From: Actinoplanes ianthinogenes
Lineage (GTDB): Bacteria; Actinomycetota; Actinomycetes; Mycobacteriales; Micromonosporaceae
DNA: 64,000 nucleotides
Assembly (NCBI RefSeq): GCF_018324205.1
Contig: NZ_AP023356.1
Coordinates: forward strand, 2,931,501-2,995,500
Direction: 5' to 3'
The notes below the pieces were generated by a model. The model was not told the origin of the DNA. It was given only the letters and a program-made list of their open reading frames with translations, and searched no databases. Below are positions 1 through 8,564 of the stretch, one piece after another; position 1 is the first letter of the stretch, and each line of letters starts with the position of its first letter. The position numbers were made by a program, and so were the translations under genes.

Positions 1-1
1 C

Positions 2-1303
2 GGCCTCGCCGCGTATGTCGTCGCCGTCCTGCATCGCACGTCGCTCGGGGTGGCCGGGCTGGACGCGCAGCACCGCTTCGACGTGGGCGCCGGCGCGCTC
101 GCCAGCTTCGCGGTGCTCCAGCTGCTGGTCTACGCCGGCCTTCAGATCCCGGTCGGCCTGCTGCTCGACCGATTCGGATCACTCCGGCTGGTGGTCTGCG
201 GCGGTCTGGTGATGGCCGCCGGGCAGACCCTGATGGCCTTCGCGGACGGGATCACCGGCGCGATCGTGGCCCGGGTCCTGGTCGGCGCCGGTGACGCGAT
301 GACCTTCATCAGCGTGCTGCGCCTGGTCCCGCACTGGTTCCCGCCCCGCCGGGTCCCGGTGCTCACCCAGCTCACCGGGATCGTCGGGCAGCTCGGCCAG
401 ATCCTCTCCGCCGTGCCGCTGGCCGCGATCCTGGCCGGGGCCGGCTGGACCACCGGGTTCCTCGGCGCTGCCGGGGCCGGGCTCTTCGTGTCGCTGGTGG
501 CGATCGCCGCGCTGCGCGACACGCCGGAGCGCCGGGTCAACAGCGGTCACCCGATCAACCTGCGGCGCCTCGGCGAGGACCTGAGTGCCGCCTGGCGGCA
601 CCCGGGCACCCGGCTCGGCCTCTGGACGCACTTCACCACCCAGTTCACCGGCACGGTGTTCGCCCTGATGTGGGGCATCCCGTTCCTGATCGCCGGGGAG
701 GGGCTGACCCGCGGCGAGGCCGGGACGCTGCTCACGATCTTCGTGATCACCGGCATGTGCGCCGGGCCGGTGCTCGGCACCCTGGTGCAGCGCTATCCGC
801 TGCGGCGCTCGCTGCTGGTGCTCGGCATCGTCGCGATCAACCTGGGCGCGTGGGCGACGGTCATCCTCTGGCCCGGGCGGGCGCCCCTGCCGCTGCTCGT
901 GCTGCTGGTCGTGGCACTCGGCTCCGGTGGTCCGGGTTCGATGATCGGGTTCGACTATGCGCGTACGTTCAATCCCCCGCACCGCCTGGGCACCGCGACC
1001 GGCGTGGTCAACGTCGGCGGGTTCGTCGCCTCGCTGCTCACCATCGAGCTGATCGGCCTGATCCTGGACGCCCGCACCGGCGGCAGTGCCGACTATCACA
1101 TCGCCGACTTCCGGGTCGCGATGTCGGTGCAGTTCCTGGTCGCCTTCGCCGGTCTGACAGGCATCCTGCGCACCCGGAAACTGGCCCGTCGCCGCCTTGA
1201 GGAGGAGGAAGGCATCGTCATCCGGCCGCTGCGGGTGGCGCTGGCCGAGCGGCGTGGTTTAGCGGCGAGCCGAGCGGTAAAGGCGGAAAGCTGGCGCGAC
1301 TGA
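2..1303 (+). CDS. MFS transporter, 5' end outside window
   Basis: Major facilitator superfamily permease of the inner membrane. The reading frame is open from base 2, so the true start lies upstream; the GTG at 50 is internal. The visible protein begins in the first transmembrane helix and shows the MFS loop 2-3 signature (GLLLDRFG, about residues 45-52 of the visible part), then roughly eleven hydrophobic segments. The C-terminus is a basic and acidic cytoplasmic tail (RTRKLARRRLEEEE). The closest general type is the nitrate/sugar-phosphate-like or uncharacterised drug MFS group; the substrate cannot be read from the sequence. It ends 10 bases before the next gene, so the two may be co-transcribed. 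Confidence 0.88.
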   Translation, partial: GLAAYVVAVLHRTSLGVAGLDAQHRFDVGAGALASFAVLQLLVYAGLQIPVGLLLDRFGSLRLVVCGGLVMAAGQTLMAFADGITGAIVARVLVGAGDAMTFISVLRLVPHWFPPRRVPVLTQLTGIVGQLGQILSAVPLAAILAGAGWTTGFLGAAGAGLFVSLVAIAALRDTPERRVNSGHPINLRRLGEDLSAAWRHPGTRLGLWTHFTTQFTGTVFALMWGIPFLIAGEGLTRGEAGTLLTIFVITGMCAGPVLGTLVQRYPLRRSLLVLGIVAINLGAWATVILWPGRAPLPLLVLLVVALGSGGPGSMIGFDYARTFNPPHRLGTATGVVNVGGFVASLLTIELIGLILDARTGGSADYHIADFRVAMSVQFLVAFAGLTGILRTRKLARRRLEEEEGIVIRPLRVALAERRGLAASRAVKAESWRD

Positions 1304-1313
1304 GAGGGGGCAC

Positions 1314-2177
1314 ATGACTGAGCACGCCCAATCCCGGATCTGGGCCGGCATCGACATCCCGAAAACCCTGGCCGGCACGCTCGCGGCGGTCTCGGCCGCG
1401 GTGGTCGGGTCGTTCCTCGGGGTGGCCGGGACGCTGGTCGGCGCGGCGCTGGTCAGTCTGATCAGTTCGATCAGCACCGAGATCTACCACCGGTACCTGG
1501 ACCGCGGGACCAAGAAGTTGCAGGCCGCGTTCGTGACGGCGCCGGCGGCGGTCGGGACCCCGGCGGTGGCGGCGGCTTCGCGTTCCTCGTCGTCGTTCAC
1601 GGCCCCGGCCTCCTCCACGGACCCGCACTCCTCCACGGACCCGCACTCCTCGGCGGACGCGCACTCCGCCGCGGACCCGCACTCCTTCGCGGATCCGTCC
1701 TCGTTCGCGGGCCCGTCGTCCTCCGCCGGGTCGGGCTCCTCCGCGGCGGTATTCCGGCGGATCCGCTGGAAGCGGGTCGCGCTGGTGGCCGGCGCGCTGT
1801 TCGTGCTGGCGATGGGGACGCTCACCCTGGCCGAGTTGCTGGCCGGGCGGTCGGCGGCGGACGCCACCGGCGGGCGGGACGGCGGGGCGCCGACCGTGTT
1901 CCAATGGACCGGCAACCACTCCGGCGACGACGAGCAGAAACCGGCACCGGCCGGCACGCCGGCCGAGACCGGCCAGACCTCGGATCCGCAGCCGACCGAG
2001 ACGGGCGCGACCACGGATCCGCAGCCGACCGAGACCGGCACCACCGACCCGGCTCCGCAGCCGACGACCGAGGCCCCGGCCGAGCCGACGCCGACCGGCG
2101 GGACCGGCCCGGGCGGCGATCAGGGCTCCGGCGACGGAACCGAGCAGCAGGGTGCCGCCGAGCAACCGCAGCAGTAG
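1314..2177 (+). CDS. Repeat-containing two-pass membrane protein, unknown function
   Basis: I recognise no known family. The 287-residue protein has an N-terminal hydrophobic stretch (about residues 18-52), a low-complexity Ser/Ala/Asp/Pro/His linker built of six-residue units (DPHSST-like, about 103-138), a second hydrophobic helix following RRIRWKR (about 148-172), and a long Thr/Pro/Glu/Gln-rich tail with repeated DPQPTETG units. The layout suggests a membrane protein with a disordered tail of about 110 residues, probably outside the cell. A ribosome site (gagaggggg) lies just before the ATG. It sits between an MFS gene and a DinB gene on the same strand with gaps of 10 and 12 bases, so an operon is likely. 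Confidence 0.72.
   Translation: MTEHAQSRIWAGIDIPKTLAGTLAAVSAAVVGSFLGVAGTLVGAALVSLISSISTEIYHRYLDRGTKKLQAAFVTAPAAVGTPAVAAASRSSSSFTAPASSTDPHSSTDPHSSADAHSAADPHSFADPSSFAGPSSSAGSGSSAAVFRRIRWKRVALVAGALFVLAMGTLTLAELLAGRSAADATGGRDGGAPTVFQWTGNHSGDDEQKPAPAGTPAETGQTSDPQPTETGATTDPQPTETGTTDPAPQPTTEAPAEPTPTGGTGPGGDQGSGDGTEQQGAAEQPQQ
1620..1727 (+). repeat. 18-bp in-frame tandem repeat, six units
   Basis: Six consecutive 18-base units of the form gacccgcactcctccacg, decaying towards the 3' end, encode six-residue repeats (DPHSST, DPHSSA, DAHSAA, DPHSFA, DPSSFA, GPSSSA). They form the low-complexity linker of the membrane protein at 1314-2177. Repeats of this kind change copy number easily, so linker length probably varies between strains. 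Confidence 0.85.
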
Positions 2178-2189
2178 GAGGGATCGAGG

Positions 2190-2693
2190 ATGGACGCGAA
2201 AGGTGTGCTGCAAGAGGCATACGGCCGCCTGCCCGAACTGATCGGCACCGCGATCGACGGGCTCACCCCGGAGCAGCTCCGCTGGGCGCCGCGGCCCGGC
2301 GCCAACTCGATCGGCTGGCTGGTCTGGCACCTGACCCGGGTGCAGGACCACCATCTCGCCGAGCTGCTCGACACCGAGCAGGTCTACCTCACCGGCGACT
2401 GGGCCGCCCGGTTCGGCCGCAAGCCGGACCCGTCGGACACCGGTTACGGCCACACGGCCGCCGACGTGGCCGCGGTCGTCCCGGAGAGCGCTCAGGCGCT
2501 GACCGATTACTACCAGGCCGTGCACGAGCGGACCGTGGCCTATCTGGGCGGCCTGACCGAGGCCGACCTGGACCGTGTCGTCGACCGCCGCTGGGACCCG
2601 CCGGTGACCCTCGGCGTCCGCCTGATCAGCGTCTACGACGACGACGCCCAGCACGCCGGCCAGGCCGCGTACGTCCGCGGTCTCCTGCCGTAA
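2190..2693 (+). CDS. DinB/DUF664 family protein
   Basis: Four-helix-bundle protein of the DinB-like superfamily (DUF664 group), cytoplasmic. The family usually binds a divalent metal through three histidines and includes thiol-dependent transferases; many members have no known substrate. Visible here are the core WLVWHLTRVQDHH (about residues 46-58), the first histidine region, and DDDAQHAGQAAYVRG (about 150-164) with the C-terminal histidine. Length (167 residues) is typical. The start is an ATG after the site aggaggga. It follows the membrane protein by 12 bases. Confidence 0.88.
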   Translation: MDAKGVLQEAYGRLPELIGTAIDGLTPEQLRWAPRPGANSIGWLVWHLTRVQDHHLAELLDTEQVYLTGDWAARFGRKPDPSDTGYGHTAADVAAVVPESAQALTDYYQAVHERTVAYLGGLTEADLDRVVDRRWDPPVTLGVRLISVYDDDAQHAGQAAYVRGLLP

Positions 2694-2845
2694 CCCAGCC
2701 GAAGTACACGGGGGCTGCCCGACTTCCAGTACACGCGGACCGGTCCGCTCCCGGGGACATCGACCGCGGGCCGGTTCAGTGACAGGTGTCAGCGGTCCGT
2801 GCGGCGGAGCGGCGCTACCGTCGGCTGCGGAGCGGAGGGAGAATC

Positions 2846-3712
2846 ATGCCGGAATATCGGGCAAGTCAGACTGCCGTAATGGTCTGCCAGGGCCGCGCCG
2901 CCGCACACGACCGGCTGGCGCCGGACCAGTTCGCCGATCCGACCGCGATGGCTCTGCTCCGCGACGACGAGCGGGCCCTGGTCGACCTGGTCCGCAAGGA
3001 GCAGCCCCCGGCCGAGTGGAGCGAGCGGGTCGGCTTCGAGATGGTGGCCCGCTGCGCCGAGATGATGGTGCCGCGGACCCTGGCCATCGACGAGGCGGTC
3101 CGCGAACGCCCGGCCACTCAGGTGGTGATCCTAGGCGCCGGCCTGGACGGACGTGCCTGGCGGATGCCGGAGCTCGCCGACGTCACCGTCTTCGAGGTCG
3201 ACCAACCCGCCTCCCAACAGGATAAACGCGACCGCGCCGCGACGCTGGACGGCAAGCCTCCGGTGTTCGTGCCGGTCGACTTCGGCCGGGACCGTCTCGG
3301 CGACGCGCTCGTCGCGGCCGGGCACCGGGGCGCCGAGCCGACCACCTGGGTGTGGGAGGGCGTGGTTCCCTATCTGACCCGGGACGAGGTGGCGACCACG
3401 GTCCAGGCGATCGCCTCGCTCTCCTCCCCGGGCAGCCGGCTGATCGTCAACTATCAGGCCCGTTCGATGAGGTCGATGTTCGGCCGGTTCGTGGTCCAGG
3501 CCATGACCAAGGTCGCCGACCGCCCGAATCCGTGGGCCGCCGAGCCGTGGCGTTCCACCTGGTCGCCGGCGACGATGAGCCGCCTGCTGACCCGCCACGG
3601 CTTCACCGTCCGCCGCGACGACGACCTGCACACCCTCGCCCCGGCCGGCATGGACACCGAGTCGAGCACCGTGTCGTTCCGCAGCAGCCGCGTCGCCGTC
3701 GCCGACATCTGA
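2846..3712 (+). CDS. Class I SAM-dependent methyltransferase, PPM1/TIGR00027-like
   Basis: Predicted S-adenosylmethionine methyltransferase of the leucine-carboxyl-methyltransferase-like (PPM1/TIGR00027) group, which in actinobacteria includes enzymes of lipid and secondary metabolism. Seen in the sequence: the SAM-binding motif VVILGAGLDGRAWR (about residues 91-104), the acidic FEVDQP strand end, and VWEGVVPYL followed by the later Rossmann strands. The ATG at 2846 is chosen because ggagggag lies just upstream; an in-frame ATG at 2786 lacks such a site. The acceptor substrate is unknown. It converges with the SRPBCC gene, 18 bases apart. Confidence 0.85.
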   Translation: MPEYRASQTAVMVCQGRAAAHDRLAPDQFADPTAMALLRDDERALVDLVRKEQPPAEWSERVGFEMVARCAEMMVPRTLAIDEAVRERPATQVVILGAGLDGRAWRMPELADVTVFEVDQPASQQDKRDRAATLDGKPPVFVPVDFGRDRLGDALVAAGHRGAEPTTWVWEGVVPYLTRDEVATTVQAIASLSSPGSRLIVNYQARSMRSMFGRFVVQAMTKVADRPNPWAAEPWRSTWSPATMSRLLTRHGFTVRRDDDLHTLAPAGMDTESSTVSFRSSRVAVADI

Positions 3713-3730
3713 CCCCGCCGGGCCGGGGGC

Positions 3731-4135
3731 TCAGGCGGCGGCTTCGAGGACCGCTTTCAGCTCCAGGATGCCGCGTTCCACGCGGGCCCGGACCGCGGGT
3801 GCGAGGGCGTCCGGGAGGAGATCGGTCGTCCAGACGATCGTGGTCCGCCCCTCCCCCTCCACCACCTGAAACGTCGCATGGTGATAGCTCAGCGGCAGCG
3901 CCTGCCCGTCGATCACCGAGTACGCCAGCCGCCGCAGCTCGTGGTCGACCGCGACGATCCGCTCCCGGATCCGGGCGCCGTTCGGCATGGTCAGGGTCCG
4001 GATGTCGCCGTCGATCTCGGCGGACGACACCCGGCCGGGCAGCAGCCGCTCGTGCACCGCCCCGACGTCGGCGATCGCCGCCCAGGCATGCACCGCGGAA
4101 ACCTCGACGTCCGCCTCGACGCGAATGGTGGCCAT
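3731..4135 (-). CDS. SRPBCC family protein
   Basis: Small (134-residue) START/Bet v1-like protein of the polyketide cyclase/SRPBCC fold, whose members bind hydrophobic ligands in a deep cavity. The pattern is typical: N-terminal strand with VSAVHAWAAIADVGAVHERLLPG, a central RIRERIVAVD strand, and a C-terminal helix (ALAPAVRARVERGILELK) that closes the pocket. Its ATG overlaps the stop of the histidine kinase by one base (TGATG), so translation is probably coupled. It is the last gene of the four-gene redox-signalling operon; the ligand is unknown. Confidence 0.85.
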   Translation of the reverse strand: MATIRVEADVEVSAVHAWAAIADVGAVHERLLPGRVSSAEIDGDIRTLTMPNGARIRERIVAVDHELRRLAYSVIDGQALPLSYHHATFQVVEGEGRTTIVWTTDLLPDALAPAVRARVERGILELKAVLEAAA

Positions 4136-5604
4136 CAGGCTGACGCCGGCTCGCTCACCGGCAGCCGCACCAGGAAACGCGTGTCGCCCGGGACCGACTG
4201 GAGGAAGATGTCGCCGCCGTGCCCGTTGACCACGATCCGGTACGAGATGTCGAGGCCCAGGCCGGTACCCTCCCCCACCGCCTTGGTGGTGAAGAACGGC
4301 TCGAACACCCTTTTCTTGATCTCGTCGGGCACGCCCGGCCCGGTGTCGCCGACCGAGACCACGACCCGGTCGTCCTCCCGGTAGGTCCGGAGGGTCAGCG
4401 TGCCGGCGCCGGACATGGCCTGGACCGCGTTGTCGATCAGGTTGGTCCACACCTGGTTCAGCTCGGCCGGGTGGGCCGGGACCTGCGGCAGGGACCGGTC
4501 GTACTCCTTGACCACCCGGATCCCGTCACCGATCTTGTGGGAGAGCATCACCAGGGTGCTGTCCAGCCCGGTGTGCACGTCGATCCACTGGTGCGCCGAA
4601 CGGTCCACGTGCGAGTACTGCTTGGCCGCGTTGACCAGCGACGACACCCGGCCGGTGGCGTCCTCGATGTCGCTCATCAGCTGCTCGGTCTCCAGGGCGT
4701 ACCCGATCCAGTGGATCGCCTGGTCGAGCAGCTCCGGCGCCTCCAGCCGGTTGAGGATCTCGGTGAGGCAGCCGGTGTCGATGCCGCCCTGGGCGAAGAT
4801 CGGGGCGACGTCCCAGCCGTTGGTGACGCCGTGCTCGTCCATCCAGTCGCCGAGCTCGTCCTCCAGATCGGCGATCTGCATCGCGGTGCGCACCGGCGCC
4901 TTGGCGGCCCGCTCGATGACCTCCTCCTGGAGCTCGAGCAGCGCGGTCAGCCGGTCCGGGGCAACCTTGCCCTTGGCCAGCTTGCCGAGTTTCATCCGCA
5001 TCGCGGCGACCCGCTCGCGCAGCGCGCCGGTGGCCCGGGCGGCGGCCGCGGCCGGGTTGTTCAGCTCGTGCATGAGACCGGCCGAGAGGGCGCCGAGCGC
5101 CTGCAACCGCTGCCGCTCGCCGATCGCCGCCTGCGAGTTGCGCATCCCCAGCGCCAGGCCCTCGAGCAGGTGGATCGCCATCGGGAACCACTCGCGCATC
5201 AGGTGACCGAAGTCGTGGGCGGACAGCACGAAGAACTCGCTGTCGGAGAGCGCCCGCATCGAGCCCATGTAGTTGCGCGGCGCACCGTCGTCGCGCAGGT
5301 ACGCGTTCGTCGCACCCATGTACACCCCGCGCTGCTCGGTGCGCACCGTCTGCACGTCGTCCTGCCCGACCCGGCGGCTCAGCGAGATGGTGCCGCTGAG
5401 CAGCACGAAGAACTGCTCAGCCGGGTCACCCTCGCGCAGCACCAGCCCGCCGGCCGGCACCCGCATGGTGCAGCCGTGCTCGGCGATCCAGGCCAGCTGC
5501 TCGTCGGTCAGTTTCTCGAACAGGAACAGGGTCTTCAGCTCGTCCGGGGTGAGCCGGCCCGGCTCGCACGGTTCGAGCCGGATCTCGTCGGTCTCAGCGG
5601 CCAT
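4135..5604 (-). CDS. Cyclic-nucleotide-binding-like domain histidine kinase
   Basis: Soluble sensor histidine kinase of 489 residues with no membrane segment. Domains in order: CRP/cNMP-binding-like beta barrel (about 25-135), long helical dimerisation region with the phosphoacceptor box SAGLMHELNNP (His179), and a HATPase_c domain near the C-terminus with N box NQVWTNLIDNAVQAM, G1 VGDTGPGVP, F box VFEPFFTTK and G2 GEGTGLGLDI. The effector is uncertain because the cNMP cassette is not canonical. It starts 2 bases after the stop of the receiver/thioredoxin-reductase-like gene, its likely partner. ATP-dependent phosphotransfer to Asp62 of that protein is inferred. Confidence 0.9.
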   Translation of the reverse strand: MAAETDEIRLEPCEPGRLTPDELKTLFLFEKLTDEQLAWIAEHGCTMRVPAGGLVLREGDPAEQFFVLLSGTISLSRRVGQDDVQTVRTEQRGVYMGATNAYLRDDGAPRNYMGSMRALSDSEFFVLSAHDFGHLMREWFPMAIHLLEGLALGMRNSQAAIGERQRLQALGALSAGLMHELNNPAAAAARATGALRERVAAMRMKLGKLAKGKVAPDRLTALLELQEEVIERAAKAPVRTAMQIADLEDELGDWMDEHGVTNGWDVAPIFAQGGIDTGCLTEILNRLEAPELLDQAIHWIGYALETEQLMSDIEDATGRVSSLVNAAKQYSHVDRSAHQWIDVHTGLDSTLVMLSHKIGDGIRVVKEYDRSLPQVPAHPAELNQVWTNLIDNAVQAMSGAGTLTLRTYREDDRVVVSVGDTGPGVPDEIKKRVFEPFFTTKAVGEGTGLGLDISYRIVVNGHGGDIFLQSVPGDTRFLVRLPVSEPASA

Positions 5605-5606
5605 CT

Positions 5607-7265
5607 TTACTGCGCCTCCAGGTAACGGTGGACCAGCGCGACGGCCATCGCTCCCTCACCGACCGCCGAGGCCACCCGTTTGATCGAGTTGGCCCGGACG
5701 TCGCCGGCGGCGAAGATGCCGGGGACACTGCTCTCCAGATAGAACGGATCGCGGTCGCGATCCCATCCCCGCGGACGCTCGCCGTTGGCGAGAAGATCTG
5801 CGCCGGTCCGGATGAAGCCCTTGCCGTCGCGCTGCACCGCGTCGCCCAGCCAGTCGGTCCGCGGCTCGGCGCCGATGAAGACGAACAGGTAACCACACTC
5901 GACGGTGGCTTTCGTCCCGTCCTTGCTGTCGCAGATGGTGATCGCCTGGAGGTGCCCGTCGCCGTGCGCCCCGGTCACCTCGCAGCGGGTCCGTACCTCG
6001 ATGTTCGCCACCTGGGCGAGCTGCTGGATCAAGTAGTACGACATCGAGGCCTCGAGCGAGTCGCCGCGCACCAGCAGGGTGACCCGGCGCGCATAGCGCG
6101 AGAAGAAGAGCGCGGCCTGGCCGGCCGAGTTCGCCCCGCCGACGATGTAGACGTCGCTGCCCGAGCAGGCCGGGCCCTCGGTGGCCGCCGAGCCGTAGAA
6201 GACGCCGGAGCCGGTCAGGTCGGCGACCCCGTCGGCGAGCAGCGGGCGATAGGACACCCCGGTGGCGAGCAGGATCGCGTGCGCCGAGATCTCCCCGCCG
6301 TCGGCGAAGGTGAGCGTGCGGGCCGAGCCGTCGGTGCGGAGACCGACCACCTCGCGGGTGTTCAGCGTCTCGGCGGCGAACTTGTCGGCCTGCCGCCGGG
6401 CCCGGTCGGTGAGCTGGGCGCCGGAGATGCCGTCCGGGAAGCCCAGATAGTTCTCGATCCGGGAGCTCTGGCCGGCCTGGCCGCCGACCGCCTGCCGCTC
6501 GATCAGCAGCGTCTTGAGCCCCTCCGACCCGCCGTAGACAGCCGCGCCCAGCCCGGCCGGGCCACCGCCCACGATGATCAGGTCGTAGAAGTCGCGGCCC
6601 GGGGTGACCGAGAGCCCGGCCGCCTCGGCGACCTCCTGCACGGTCGGCCGGGACAGGGCGCTCCCGTCCGCGGTGACCACCAGCGGGATCGACTCCGGCC
6701 CGGCGTCGGCGGCCTCCATGAGGCGGCGGCCCTCCGGCTCGTCGGCGCCGAAGTACTTGTAAGGAACCAGGTTGCGCGCGAGGAAGTCGCGGATCTGGAA
6801 GGACGGCTCGCTCCACCGGTGGCCGACCACGCGCAGGTCGGGCAGCTCCTGGTCGCCGGTGGCCTGCCAGGCGTCGAGCAGCGCGTCGAGCACCGGATAG
6901 AGCTTCTCCTCCGGCGGGTCCCACGGTTTCAGCAGGTAGTGGTCGACGTCGACCACGTTGATCGCCTGGATCGCGGCGTCGGTGTCGGCATAGGCCGTCA
7001 GCAGCGCCCGCCGGGCGTGCGGGAACAGGTCCATCGCCTGCTCCAGGAAATCGATGCCGTTCATCTGCGGCATCCGGTAGTCGGCGAGCATGACGGCGAC
7101 CCGGCCGCCACGCAGTTTCAGCTCCTTGAGCACGTCGAGCGCCTCGGTGGCGGAGCCGGCCCGGATGATCCGGTACCGGTCGGCGTAGCGGCGGCGCAGG
7201 TCGCGGGCGATGGCCCGGGAGACCGAGGGATCGTCGTCGACGGTGAGGATCGCGGGTTGACCCAT
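5607..7265 (-). CDS. Receiver domain fused to thioredoxin-reductase-like flavoprotein
   Basis: A 552-residue fusion. Residues 1-125 are a response-regulator receiver: acidic cluster DDD (10-12), phosphoacceptor Asp62 in ADYRMPQ, conserved Thr90 and Lys113. Residues about 143-218 look like a cysteine-free thioredoxin/glutaredoxin-fold linker. Residues about 226-552 are a TrxB-type FAD/NAD(P)H oxidoreductase: GGGPAG (233-238), ATG strand, second dinucleotide site VGGANSAG (375-382) and the C-terminal AAGDV FAD motif. The redox-active CxxC of thioredoxin reductase is absent; the aligned positions read SAAT (359-362). It may therefore reduce something other than thioredoxin, or act as a redox sensor whose output is gated by phosphorylation. 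The gene lies between NAD kinase-GNAT (6-base gap) and the kinase (2-base gap). Confidence 0.9.
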   Translation of the reverse strand: MGQPAILTVDDDPSVSRAIARDLRRRYADRYRIIRAGSATEALDVLKELKLRGGRVAVMLADYRMPQMNGIDFLEQAMDLFPHARRALLTAYADTDAAIQAINVVDVDHYLLKPWDPPEEKLYPVLDALLDAWQATGDQELPDLRVVGHRWSEPSFQIRDFLARNLVPYKYFGADEPEGRRLMEAADAGPESIPLVVTADGSALSRPTVQEVAEAAGLSVTPGRDFYDLIIVGGGPAGLGAAVYGGSEGLKTLLIERQAVGGQAGQSSRIENYLGFPDGISGAQLTDRARRQADKFAAETLNTREVVGLRTDGSARTLTFADGGEISAHAILLATGVSYRPLLADGVADLTGSGVFYGSAATEGPACSGSDVYIVGGANSAGQAALFFSRYARRVTLLVRGDSLEASMSYYLIQQLAQVANIEVRTRCEVTGAHGDGHLQAITICDSKDGTKATVECGYLFVFIGAEPRTDWLGDAVQRDGKGFIRTGADLLANGERPRGWDRDRDPFYLESSVPGIFAAGDVRANSIKRVASAVGEGAMAVALVHRYLEAQ

Positions 7266-7271
7266 GACTGG

Positions 7272-8426
7272 TTACCTCAGCTCCACATCGTTGTACTCGG
7301 GGTGGCGTTCCAGATAGCCGGCCACGAACGGGCAGGAGGCGATGACCGGGACGGCCCGGGAGCGGGCGTCGTCGAGGGCGGCGCGGGCCAGCCGCCCGGC
7401 CAGCCCGCGACCGGAGAAGGCCTGGTCGACCTCGGTGTGCAGCAGCTCGATCCGGTCGCCGTGCCGGCGGTAGTGCAGCACGCCGGCGCTCTCGCCGCCG
7501 ACCAGCACCTCGTAACGCTCGTGCTCGAAGCTGTCGACCACCACGGCGGACTCGGCGTCCCAGTCGCCGGCCTGCGCGCTGCCCTCCACCCGCAGCTTGC
7601 GCCGGGCCCGCTCGTAGAACGTGGTGCGCCCGAACCGGATCACCTGGGCGGCGGCCGGCATCGGCTCGATCTCGATCGCGGCGCCGGGCTCGGCGTGACC
7701 CTCGATGATCCCGTCGACCTCGATGGCGAGCCGGCCGCTGGTGGACAGCACGTCCAGGCAGAGGTGCTCGGAGGTGTCCAGCACCAGGGACCGGTTGAAC
7801 GAGGAGTGCGCGGCGGCGGCGCTGACGATCAGGCCCTCCACGTTCGGCGAGACGATCGGGCCGCCGGCCGAGAAGCTGTAGGCCGTGGAGCCGGTCGGGG
7901 TGGAGACCAGCACGGCGTCGGCCGCGTAGTTGACGAACCGTTTGCCCTCGACCCGGATGCCGACCGCGGCCAGCCCGTGGCCGGGCACCCGGACCAGGGC
8001 GATGTCGTTGAAGGCGGTCACCGTCCGCCCGTCCGGCAGGGTGGTGCGCACCGCGGTGCGCGATTCGATCTTGTACGCGTGTTCGTCGATCGCGGACAGC
8101 GCGTCCTTGAGATCGGGCAGGTCGACCTCGGCGAGGAACCCGAGCCGGCCCACGTTCACCCCCAGCACCGGGGTCTTGCGGCCCTCGACCAGCCGCATGG
8201 TGCGCAGCATGGTGCCGTCGCCGCCGAGGCTGACCAGCAGGCCGGCCCGGTCGACCATCTCCTCCGCGGTGACCGCGACCGCGGTGCAGTCGATGCGGGT
8301 GATCTCGTCGGGCAGGCCGAGCACGGTCACTCCGCGGGCGGCCGCCCAGCTCACGATGGTGTCGACCGCCGACCCGCAGTCGCGGCGCGGGTGCAGCACG
8401 AGGCCGACCACTTTGATCATGCCCAT
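7272..8426 (-). CDS. NAD kinase fused to GNAT (NATD1-like) acetyltransferase domain
   Basis: First gene of the operon. Residues 1-285 are an ATP-NAD kinase, which phosphorylates NAD to NADP: GGDGT (68-72), FND (139-141) and TPTGSTAYS (176-184) are all present. Residues about 299-384 are a small GNAT-like domain of the YjdJ/NATD1 type, with HTEVDQAFSGRGLAG and CPFVAGYLERHPEY near the C-terminus. Typical bacterial NadK ends at about 290-300 residues, so the C-terminal domain is an added fusion. Its neighbour is an NADPH-type flavoprotein, so local NADP supply is plausible. The ATG at 8426 follows gaaggggga; another ATG lies two codons on. It may be a second NAD kinase besides the housekeeping one, which is not visible here. 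Confidence 0.88.
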   Translation of the reverse strand: MGMIKVVGLVLHPRRDCGSAVDTIVSWAAARGVTVLGLPDEITRIDCTAVAVTAEEMVDRAGLLVSLGGDGTMLRTMRLVEGRKTPVLGVNVGRLGFLAEVDLPDLKDALSAIDEHAYKIESRTAVRTTLPDGRTVTAFNDIALVRVPGHGLAAVGIRVEGKRFVNYAADAVLVSTPTGSTAYSFSAGGPIVSPNVEGLIVSAAAAHSSFNRSLVLDTSEHLCLDVLSTSGRLAIEVDGIIEGHAEPGAAIEIEPMPAAAQVIRFGRTTFYERARRKLRVEGSAQAGDWDAESAVVVDSFEHERYEVLVGGESAGVLHYRRHGDRIELLHTEVDQAFSGRGLAGRLARAALDDARSRAVPVIASCPFVAGYLERHPEYNDVELR

Positions 8427-8564
8427 CAGCGCGTCCCCCTTCGCCCGGTACGGGTGTCAGCCTTGCACGCCGGAGCCGGGAACGGCGACCGAAGGCACCG
8501 TGGCGGACAGCACGTGAATACGGTGGGGCGGCGAACGGCGTACACATGATGTTGAATGCCGGTC

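Noticed and set aside
2778..2789. TGACAGGTGTCA palindrome before the methyltransferase
   Set aside because: Short and single; no regulator beside it. Not enough to call an operator.
5628..8549. Long open frames of 900+ codons opposite and in other frames of the redox operon
   Set aside because: They are low-complexity Arg/Gly/Pro/Asp/His-rich products of GC-rich codon bias with no ribosome site or domain; the domain-bearing frames on the minus strand explain the region.
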